Shown: positions 48,625 through 55,221 of the stretch, in pieces
Numbering within the stretch: position 1 is the first letter of the stretch
Layout of the letters: each line of letters starts with the position of its first letter
NCBI RefSeq assembly: GCF_002355855.1
Contig: NZ_AP017655.1
Span: 2,137,501-2,201,500 of the forward strand
Direction of reading: 5' to 3'
DNA: 64,000 bases
DNA from: Sphingobium cloacae
GTDB taxonomy: Bacteria > Pseudomonadota > Alphaproteobacteria > Sphingomonadales > Sphingomonadaceae
Notes under the pieces: generated by a model
Seen by the model: only the letters and a program-made list of their open reading frames with translations
What the model was told of the DNA's origin: nothing
Databases searched by the model: none
Position numbers and translations under genes: made by a program

Positions 48625-49595
48625 GACGACGTTCCTTCCGTGGGAAAGGCGCGGGGCGGGCGGAGGGAAAGGCGCGCGCGCATCCACCAGGCGCGGGGGG
48701 ACAGCGGATTGACGGCGCAGGCGTGGCGCACGGCCTGCCGCGCCGCGCGGACATCGCCCTCTTCCAGCCGCATCTGCGCCCAGGCGCGGTGCAGCCGGGC
48801 GACGATGGCGCGCCGCCGCCGTTCGGGCGCGCCCCGATAGCGCCGCCGTTCCAGGATGCGCAGCATCGTCCCCACGACCGCCGGATTGTGCATCAGGCCC
48901 AGCGTGTTGCGGAGCGACCCCGCATGAAAGCGGAAACCGACGAGCAGGTCGGGATCGAACCAGCCCGTCGCCCCGACATCCCCCAGCCGCGTGAAGATAT
49001 TGAGTTCGAACGGGAAATTGCCGTGGCAATCGGCATCGACGAAACCGGACGCATGCAGCGCCGCCGTGCGGAACAGCGTGCCGGAAATGGGGGTGAAGCC
49101 GCTTTCCATATGGGTGTCGAGCACCGGGAAGGGTCCTGCTTCGCGGCGGCACCGGCCGTGCCGGCGGTGATAGTCCATCGTCTGCGGCTGGGACGCGCGG
49201 CCCGTCTCGTCCAGCAGCCAGGGATTGGCGACGAACAGCGCGCAGCCGGGCGAAGCGTCCAGCGCCGCCACCGCCCGTTGCAGATAATAGGGGGCGAGCA
49301 GGTCGTCGTCGTGGAGGATGCAGAAATATTCGGCGTTCCCCGCCGCCGCCAGCAGATAGCGGCCCTGCCCATATTCGCCGCGATTTTCCGGCTGCTGCAC
49401 GAAGCGGAAGCGCGGATCGCCCAGGCCCTCCACGAAGGCGCGGACCTCTTCCCCCGCGCCGCCCGGAGAGCAATTGTCGCTGACGACGGCGCGGAACCAG
49501 GCGAAGGATTGGATACGCAGGCTTTCCACCGCGTCCCGCACGAAATCGGGGCGGTTATAGGTGGGGATGCCGACGAAGACGCGCTCAGAAAAAAT
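48621..49595 (-). CDS. glycosyltransferase family 2 protein, unusual start
   Basis: GT-A fold glycosyltransferase, about 324 residues. It begins FSERVFVGIPTYNRPDFVRDAVESL; the nucleotide-binding DxD-type motif is CILHDDDLLAPYYLQRAV. The C-terminal 60 residues (RRAIVARLHRAWAQMRLEEGDVRAARQAV) look like a TPR-like extension. No ATG, GTG or TTG lies in frame close to the conserved beginning: the codon 5 before V is TTT where ATG would be expected. The ATT at 49595 is the nearest start-like codon. The gene overlaps rfbG by 11 bases, so reinitiation is plausible. Start uncertain. Confidence 0.78.
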   Translation of the reverse strand: MFSERVFVGIPTYNRPDFVRDAVESLRIQSFAWFRAVVSDNCSPGGAGEEVRAFVEGLGDPRFRFVQQPENRGEYGQGRYLLAAAGNAEYFCILHDDDLLAPYYLQRAVAALDASPGCALFVANPWLLDETGRASQPQTMDYHRRHGRCRREAGPFPVLDTHMESGFTPISGTLFRTAALHASGFVDADCHGNFPFELNIFTRLGDVGATGWFDPDLLVGFRFHAGSLRNTLGLMHNPAVVGTMLRILERRRYRGAPERRRRAIVARLHRAWAQMRLEEGDVRAARQAVRHACAVNPLSPRAWWMRARLSLRPPRAFPTEGTSS

Positions 49596-50559
49596 GGCGG
49601 TGGTCCCTGTACCAGAGGAAGGTCTGCCGGAGCCGTTCGTCCAGCCGCGCGGCCGGCGCCCAGCCGAGCTTTTCCGCCGCGAGGTCGGACGAGAGATATT
49701 GCGCCTGGATCTCGCCATGGGCGTTGTTGCGGACATCGGGTTCCAGATCGGCCCGCCCCGCCGCCGCCAGCGTCCGCCGGGTAAGGTCGAGCACGCTGAC
49801 CGGCTCGCCCGTGCCGAAGTTGAAGGCGCGCCCGACGATCCCCGCGTCGCCCATATGCTCGCCCAGCAGCAGATAGGCGCGCACGATGTCCTCCACGAAC
49901 ACATAGTCGCGCACCGGCGACCCGTCCGAGCGGATCACCGGGCGCTCCCCGTCGATGGCGGCGAGGCAGGTGCCCGGCACGATGCGGTTGACGTTGAGGT
50001 CGCCCGGCCCGAACAGGTTGCCGCATCGCGTGATGGTGACGGGCAGGCGGTAGCTCTGCGCGTAGGACAGCGCGATCAGGTCGGCGCAGCTTTTCGACAC
50101 GTCATAGGGATGCCGCCCCTGCAAGGCGAAGTCCTCCCGATAGGGCAGGACTTCATGGTCGCCATAGGCCTTGTCGGAGGAGGCGACGACGATGCGCTCG
50201 ACGGTCCCCACGCGCCGGCACGCCTCCAGCAGCACCCATGTCCCCTTGATGTTCGCCTCGAAGGTGGAGAGGGGATTGCGGTTCGCCACGCCCACGATCG
50301 CCTGCGCGCCGAGGTGGAAGACGGTGTCCACGGCATATTCGTTGATCGCGCGCTCGATCACGTCATAATCCTCCAGCGCGCCGCGCACGACCTTGGCCCG
50401 GCCGGCGAGATCGGTCGACTGGAAGCGGGACTGGGGCACCATGTCGCGGACCAGCGCGACGACCTCCGCCCCCTGCGCCAGCAGTTCGGCGACCAGCGAT
50501 CCGCCCAGAAAGCCGGTCGCGCCGGTGACGAGGCAGGTCTTGCCCTTCCAGAAGCTCAT
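49585..50559 (-). CDS. rfbG: CDP-glucose 4,6-dehydratase
   Basis: Extended SDR, 324 residues, making CDP-4-keto-6-deoxyglucose. The NAD motif is VTGATGFLGGSLV (residues 10-22), ASSDKAYGDHEVLPYRE is typical of RfbG, and the catalytic Y-x-x-x-K is YDVSKSCAD. RCGNLFGPGDLNVNRIVPGT follows. The ATG at 50559 overlaps the rfbF stop as ATGA; 11 residues open upstream are not conserved. It acts with the neighbouring cytidylyltransferase. No CDP-4-keto-6-deoxyglucose 3-dehydrase (rfbH) is in the window, so the final sugar is unknown. Confidence 0.92.
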   Translation of the reverse strand: MSFWKGKTCLVTGATGFLGGSLVAELLAQGAEVVALVRDMVPQSRFQSTDLAGRAKVVRGALEDYDVIERAINEYAVDTVFHLGAQAIVGVANRNPLSTFEANIKGTWVLLEACRRVGTVERIVVASSDKAYGDHEVLPYREDFALQGRHPYDVSKSCADLIALSYAQSYRLPVTITRCGNLFGPGDLNVNRIVPGTCLAAIDGERPVIRSDGSPVRDYVFVEDIVRAYLLLGEHMGDAGIVGRAFNFGTGEPVSVLDLTRRTLAAAGRADLEPDVRNNAHGEIQAQYLSSDLAAEKLGWAPAARLDERLRQTFLWYRDHRHFF

Positions 50560-51275
50560 GCCGCGCGCTCCTGCATCGGGGCCGCGATCCATGGCAGCGG
50601 CTGGCCTTCCGCGATGACCTCGTCCATTTCGACCACGTCCTTGTAGAAGTCGAAGGACTTGAAGAAACCGTCATGGCGATAGGTGAAGGCTTCGCGCCGG
50701 GCGATCATCGGCGGGATGATGTCCCGCTCCAGATTTTCGCCGTTCCAGTCGTCGAAGATCGCCGGCTCCATCACCATGAAGCCCGCGTTGATCCAGTAAT
50801 CCTGGATCAGCGGCTTTTCGACGAAGCGGTCGATGGCCCCGTCCTCCGCGACCGACAGCACGCCATATTGCGAATACATGGGGACGGAGGTGATCGTCAG
50901 CCGCGCGCCATGGCCGCGGTGGAAGGCGATGACATCGTGCAGCGACACGTCCGACAGCCCGTCGCCATAAGTGGCGATGAACGGACCGTCGATCAGGTGG
51001 CGGCAATTATAGATGCGGCGGCCGGTATCGGCTTCCTCACCGGTATCCACGATCTCGATATGGGCGCCGATGTCCTTCCCCTCGAAATAATCGTGGAGGA
51101 CATCCTGCCGGTATCCTGCCGCCAGGATGAATTCATGAAAGCCCTGCCGGATGAAATTCTTGATGACATGCACCAGCACGGGCGTTCCGCCGAGCGGCAG
51201 CATCGGCTTGGGCAGATAGGTGGTGAAGGGGAAGGCCCGGATGCCTTGGCCCCCGCAGAGTATGACAACCTTCAT
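50556..51275 (-). CDS. rfbF: glucose-1-phosphate cytidylyltransferase-like nucleotidyltransferase
   Basis: Makes CDP-glucose from CTP and glucose-1-phosphate, inferred. The product has 239 residues. The nucleotidyltransferase signature is CGGQGIRAFPFTTYLPKPMLPLGGTP; RfbF proteins usually have GGLGTR, so GGQGIR is a variant. YGDGLSDVSLHDVIAFHRGHGARLTITS and INAGFMVMEPAIFD fit the RfbF branch better than RmlA. Location directly before rfbG supports CDP specificity. The ATG at 51275 overlaps the preceding gene's stop as ATGA and has AAAGGAA upstream. Confidence 0.82.
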   Translation of the reverse strand: MKVVILCGGQGIRAFPFTTYLPKPMLPLGGTPVLVHVIKNFIRQGFHEFILAAGYRQDVLHDYFEGKDIGAHIEIVDTGEEADTGRRIYNCRHLIDGPFIATYGDGLSDVSLHDVIAFHRGHGARLTITSVPMYSQYGVLSVAEDGAIDRFVEKPLIQDYWINAGFMVMEPAIFDDWNGENLERDIIPPMIARREAFTYRHDGFFKSFDFYKDVVEMDEVIAEGQPLPWIAAPMQERAA

Positions 51276-52369
51276 CTGGCGGTTCCTTTCATGGTGCGAT
51301 CGAACTGTTCGAGGGGAAGGGTGGCGATGCCGATGCCGAATTCCGGGCCGCTGAAGCCGCGCCGGATCAGCGGCGCGAGCTTTGCGTTCGCCACATGGCC
51401 CGCGAACCAGAGTTGCAGGTCGGTTCCGTCGACCAGCGGCGCGGGCGCGAGAATCTCGCCATCCGTCCAGTCCGTGCTTCGCCGGGTGAGGACGGGCGCC
51501 TTGTCCTCCACGAACGGCGCGTCGCCATCCGCCGAGCGGGCATGATGGATCGCCGCCTGCTGCCATTCGGGGTCCGCGCCCTTGCGGACATGGGCGACCG
51601 AATAGAAGAGGTCGATGCCGCCGTCCCGCGCCAGCGCGGCGGGGGAGGAATAGCCCGCATAGCCCTGCGCCGCCGGATAGAGCGGCCCCTGCCGCAGCAC
51701 CTGGCGCGGCGCGCTGAACCGGACGCCGTCGGTCGAGGTGACAAGGCCGATGGACTGGAGCGGCGGCCCGCCTCCCTCGCGCCCGCCCACGGCGGAGAAA
51801 TAGAGGAACAGCCGATCGCCCAGCACCGCCAGCCCCGGCTCGCCCACCAGATAGCCGTTCCAGTCGGTCGCGCCGCCCGATGCCCGGAGCAGCGTCCATT
51901 GCGCGATCCGCCAGTCGATGCCGTCCGGCGATATGGCGAGGCCGATGGCCATGGGCGAAGGATCGGGATCGGGGTAGATGCCGGTGAAGGCCATCCAGTA
52001 ACGCCCGCGAAAGCGCGCGACGCTGGGCGTTTCGATGCTGGCATAGGGGCCGCCCTCCGGCGACAGCAGCGGCGTCGCGGGCGAGAGGGTCCAGCGCCGC
52101 CCGTCGGGCGAGGTGGCGCGGAACGGCAGGACGGGCGGCTTGAACGGCTCGCCGGTGCTGCTGGTCATGTAGAGGACATAGCCCTCGTCCGTCCGCAACA
52201 GGCTGGGATCGTTCCACAGCGCTTGCGGACGCAGCGATCCGGCCGGGATCACCGGCGCATGGCGGCTGACCGTCCATCCCGCCGCGGCGGGCGGCGGTTC
52301 CGGCGCGGGATCGGCCGCGCCGCAGCCGGCCAGCAGCGCCGCGAGGGCAAGGGAGACACGGCCGCGCAT
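51272..52369 (-). CDS. five-bladed propeller lipoprotein (GH43/GH32-like fold)
   Basis: A 365-residue predicted lipoprotein. The signal is MRGRVSLALAALLAGCGAAD with lipobox L-A-G-C. After a Pro-rich linker comes a repeated motif pattern of glycoside hydrolase family 43/32-type propellers: WNDPSLLRTDEGYVLYMTSS, RFRGRYWMAFTG, ISPDGIDWRIAQW, GDRLFLYFSAVGG, STDGVRFSAPRQVL. It lies in the biosynthetic operon between the initiating transferase and rfbF, overlapping both. It may trim, bind or remodel the exported polymer. Catalytic residues could not be assigned with certainty. Confidence 0.7.
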   Translation of the reverse strand: MRGRVSLALAALLAGCGAADPAPEPPPAAAGWTVSRHAPVIPAGSLRPQALWNDPSLLRTDEGYVLYMTSSTGEPFKPPVLPFRATSPDGRRWTLSPATPLLSPEGGPYASIETPSVARFRGRYWMAFTGIYPDPDPSPMAIGLAISPDGIDWRIAQWTLLRASGGATDWNGYLVGEPGLAVLGDRLFLYFSAVGGREGGGPPLQSIGLVTSTDGVRFSAPRQVLRQGPLYPAAQGYAGYSSPAALARDGGIDLFYSVAHVRKGADPEWQQAAIHHARSADGDAPFVEDKAPVLTRRSTDWTDGEILAPAPLVDGTDLQLWFAGHVANAKLAPLIRRGFSGPEFGIGIATLPLEQFDRTMKGTAR

Positions 52370-53808
52370 CAGAAGGCGTTCCGGTCGGCAAAGGGCACCA
52401 GCACGGTGCGGGCGAGGATCTTGAGGTCGAGCCAGAGCGACCAGCGGCGCAGATATTCGATGTCGTGGACGACCCGCTGCTCCATCTTGTCGAGCGTTTC
52501 GGTCTCGCCGCGCCAGCCGTTGATCTGGGCCAGGCCGGTGATGCCCGGCTTGATCTTGTGCCGCACCGAATAGCGGCGGATGACCGGGCGGAAGGATTCG
52601 TCGAGCGCGATGGGGTGCGGGCGCGGCCCGATGACGGACATATTGCCCCGCAGCACGTTCAGGAATTGCGGCAGCTCGTCGATCGAGGTCCGGCGCAGGA
52701 AGCCGCCGACCCGCGTGATCCGGTTGTCGCCGCGCCGCGCCTGCACGAAATGGTCGCTGTCCGACACATGCATGCTGCGGAACTTCCAGATGCGGAAAGG
52801 CTTGCCGTCGAGGCCGTAGCGAAGCTGGCGGTAGAAGACGGGCCCCGGCGAATCGAGCTTGATCGCGACGGCGACGATGGCCGTGACGGTCAGGAGGAAC
52901 GGCAGCGCCAGCAGGGTCAGCGCGATGTCCTCGATCCGCTTGACGATGCGCGAATAGCCTTCGAACGGGGATTCGACGACGCTGACGACGGGCTGGCCGT
53001 ACACATCGTCCCAGCGCGCGCCCACCAGGTCCAGCCGGAACAGCGGCGGGCAATAATAGATGGAGGCGGTGGTGTCGCCGAAACGGTCGATAATGGCCTT
53101 GATGCGCTGTTCGGCCGCCATGGGCAGGGTGACGTAGATGCGGCTCACCGCGCCCTGCCGCGCCAGATCGTAGAGCGCGTCGACCGACCCGCGCATCTGG
53201 TCGGCCGGGATGGCGGCCGTCCGGTCGTCGCCCGGCTGCCGGTCGTCGAACACGCCCAGCGAGCGGATGCCCATCCAGCGTTGCCGCGCGAAGACCGCTT
53301 GCAGGCGTTCGGCGGTCTCGGTCGCGCCGATGAAGGCGGCGTTGCGGTGGTCGTGACCGAAGGCGCGATAATAGCGCAGCCCCATGCGAACGGCGAGATG
53401 GAACAGGATAATGGCGGCCAGCGCGGCGGCATACCAGGCCGTCATGACCGGCAGCCATTCGGAAATCCGCGCGAAGGGAAGGTCGCCCAGCAGCCAGAAC
53501 AGGCCCAGCAGGGCGAGGAAGCTGATCGTCCAGTAGGAGCCGAGGTCCGCGATCTCGTGCCGGAGGCGCACGACCCGCCAGGACCGGCTGAGATGGAAGA
53601 AGGAGGCGGTGAATTCCAGCACCGCGACGCATAGCAGCGCATCCACCACGGCTTCGCGCGGAGAGGGCCAGACCGCCCGCACGCACAGCAGCATCGCCAG
53701 CACGATGAGCAGCGTGTCCACGATCCGGCACAGCCGGACGAGGATCGCTCCATATTGCTGGAATATCCCGCTCGTCCTGAAATCCGCGTCCGACCCCTGT
53801 ATCGGCAT
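52369..53808 (-). CDS. undecaprenyl-phosphate sugar-1-phosphate transferase (initiating enzyme)
   Basis: Polyisoprenyl-phosphate hexose-1-phosphate transferase of the WbaP/PssY type, 479 residues. About four N-terminal membrane segments (within residues 20-120) are followed by a Rossmann-like CoA_binding_3 domain (AFIGATETAERLQAVFARQRW). A fifth membrane segment opens the catalytic bacterial sugar-transferase domain (KRIEDIALTLLALPFLL, DSPGPVFYRQLRYGLDGKPFRIWKFRSM, LRRTSIDELPQFLNVLRGNMSVIGPRP). It loads the first sugar phosphate, probably glucose, onto the lipid carrier. It is the first gene of the minus operon; AT-rich regulatory DNA lies upstream. Confidence 0.93.
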   Translation of the reverse strand: MPIQGSDADFRTSGIFQQYGAILVRLCRIVDTLLIVLAMLLCVRAVWPSPREAVVDALLCVAVLEFTASFFHLSRSWRVVRLRHEIADLGSYWTISFLALLGLFWLLGDLPFARISEWLPVMTAWYAAALAAIILFHLAVRMGLRYYRAFGHDHRNAAFIGATETAERLQAVFARQRWMGIRSLGVFDDRQPGDDRTAAIPADQMRGSVDALYDLARQGAVSRIYVTLPMAAEQRIKAIIDRFGDTTASIYYCPPLFRLDLVGARWDDVYGQPVVSVVESPFEGYSRIVKRIEDIALTLLALPFLLTVTAIVAVAIKLDSPGPVFYRQLRYGLDGKPFRIWKFRSMHVSDSDHFVQARRGDNRITRVGGFLRRTSIDELPQFLNVLRGNMSVIGPRPHPIALDESFRPVIRRYSVRHKIKPGITGLAQINGWRGETETLDKMEQRVVHDIEYLRRWSLWLDLKILARTVLVPFADRNAF

Positions 53809-53832
53809 CCCTCAACCACTCCCAGACGTACC

Positions 53833-53874
53833 TTTTGCGTAATCGAGTACATAAAATATGTATTTTACGCAAAA
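53833..53874. promoter_or_regulatory. long AT-rich palindrome upstream of the EPS operon
   Basis: TTTTGCGTAA (53833-53842) and TTACGCAAAA (53865-53874) are perfect inverted arms 24 bases upstream of the initiating transferase ATG. Between them ACATA-AAA-TATGT forms an inner palindrome. The arrangement suggests an operator or a hairpin near the 5' end of the minus operon transcript. Confidence 0.55.
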
Positions 53875-53970
53875 TATAGGTGAGAAACTCTGATAATATT
53901 CATAACTGAATTTTCGAATCACATTCTCATCTTACCTCACACCAGAAGCTAAAACACATTTAGTAACCAT

Positions 53971-54030
53971 ATTCTTACCGAGTGTCCGTTTTTGACACAT
54001 TCGTTTTTACATGTGTTGATCGGTAAGAAT
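53971..54030. promoter_or_regulatory. second inverted repeat of the EPS divergent region
   Basis: ATTCTTACCGA (53971-53981) and TCGGTAAGAAT (54020-54030) are perfect 11-bp inverted arms, separated by 38 bases that contain GTGTC/GACAC (53982-53986, 53994-53998). It lies between the two polysaccharide operons. The whole 53809-54137 gap is far more AT-rich than its surroundings; I see no gene in it. Confidence 0.6.
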
Positions 54031-54137
54031 GCGGAAAGTAATATATCCTATCCCATCAATACTTGATTCGACGAGTATTCGTCATTTCCGCCTTGGTTAA
54101 AGCGCGGAATAAAGCGTGAAAGGGAGCGTCGATCCCC

Positions 54138-55163
54138 ATGTTATGTGCGTTGGGCCTGCACCGGGTGAACCCCGCGGTCGTGTGGAATGAAGGCGTCGGA
54201 TTTTCCCGCTGCCTGCATTGCAGCCGCGAACTCGTGCGCCGTGCGGACACGCCATGGTCGCGGGTGCCGCGCGGCTACAGGATCGTGTGGCGCGCCGCGC
54301 GGGCAGCAGGAGCGGCCCGCGATCCGCTGCGCGCGAACGCGAATTTTCATGCCGCCGCCTGGCGCGGCGCGGCATCGCGGAAACCATCCGCGCGCCCCGC
54401 CGCCACCGATTCGCGCGATCGGACCCCGCCGCGAATCATCCGCCGCGCGCTGGGAGCCGGCGCGGCCCTTATGCGGAAAATACGAAAAATCGGAACGGCG
54501 GCGGACCGTTCGCTGGGGGCGCTGGCCCCGCCGCGGGAGGTGGCGTCGCGCAGCTATCGCTATCTGGTGCGGCGCGTCGCGGGGGAAAGGCGCGGCACAC
54601 CGCTCCGCACGCTGCTCGTCAGCGCGGTGTGCGGCATGGGCACCGCCAATGAAGCGATGCTGATGCTGTCCGCGATCATGCAGGACGAGCTGGGCGGAAG
54701 GCTGCTGATCGTCGACGCCACGCTGGCCGAGGACGGGATCGGCACGGTGCTGGGCGTGGATGGGCAGCCCGGCCTGTCGGAGGCCTGCGCGCACGACCAG
54801 TGGGCGACGCTGGAGATGATCCATGCGCTGAGCCGCCCTTCCCTGTTCATCCTGGGAGCGGGACTGCGCCCCGGCGCGAGCCGTCCGGAGGACATGGCCG
54901 CCATCCTCCCCTTCCTGGCGGAGCGTTTCGACCATGTGCTGATCCAGCAGCGCGCGATCACCGCCGATACGCGCAACCTCGCCATGGCGGCCCGCGCCGA
55001 TTTCGTGCTGGTGCTGGCGGAGGAAGGGCGGTCGCGCATGGACAGCCTTTCCGCCGCGCGCACCGCCTTCCGGTCGAACGGCATCCACGATCTGGGCCTG
55101 ATCCTGACCGTGCCGCCCGCGCCGGGCGACGACAGTCGGCAAGGGGGACGGCATGACGCCTGA
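54138..55163 (+). CDS. degenerate BY-kinase-like protein with N-terminal zinc-ribbon-like motif
   Basis: A 341-residue protein at the head of the plus polysaccharide operon. Residues 1-30 resemble a small zinc ribbon: LCALGLHR then FSRCLHCSREL. A basic, low-complexity linker spans about 50-140. The C-terminal domain follows the CpsD/Wzc kinase pattern (LLIVDATL, VDGQPGLSEAC, LFILGAGLRPGASRPEDM). However, the Walker A lysine region reads SAVCGMGTANEAM instead of GxGKS/T, the Walker B IDTPP is IQQRA, and there is no C-terminal tyrosine cluster. It is therefore unlikely to bind ATP or phosphorylate. It may be a regulatory partner of the GumC-type protein encoded divergently. Confidence 0.7.
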   Translation: MLCALGLHRVNPAVVWNEGVGFSRCLHCSRELVRRADTPWSRVPRGYRIVWRAARAAGAARDPLRANANFHAAAWRGAASRKPSARPAATDSRDRTPPRIIRRALGAGAALMRKIRKIGTAADRSLGALAPPREVASRSYRYLVRRVAGERRGTPLRTLLVSAVCGMGTANEAMLMLSAIMQDELGGRLLIVDATLAEDGIGTVLGVDGQPGLSEACAHDQWATLEMIHALSRPSLFILGAGLRPGASRPEDMAAILPFLAERFDHVLIQQRAITADTRNLAMAARADFVLVLAEEGRSRMDSLSAARTAFRSNGIHDLGLILTVPPAPGDDSRQGGRHDA

Positions 55164-55221
55164 CGGGCGCGCGCTTTTCCTGTCCCACGACCGTTCCGGG
55201 CGACGACAGTCGGCAAGGGGG
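55122..55221 (+). repeat. 26-bp direct repeat across the gene junction
   Basis: The 26 bases at 55122-55147 (beginning CCGGGCGACGACAGTCGGC) recur exactly at 55196-55221, an offset of 74. The interval spans the end of the kinase-like gene and the start of the Wzy-type gene. A small tandem duplication is the likely origin, and it makes the polymerase start codon uncertain. Confidence 0.9.

Noticed and set aside
51272..53872. 866-codon minus-strand frame covering the propeller lipoprotein and the sugar transferase region
   Set aside because: Only its last 365 codons match a protein (the lipoprotein, with its own signal peptide). The rest is the sugar transferase gene out of frame, so it is not a fusion.
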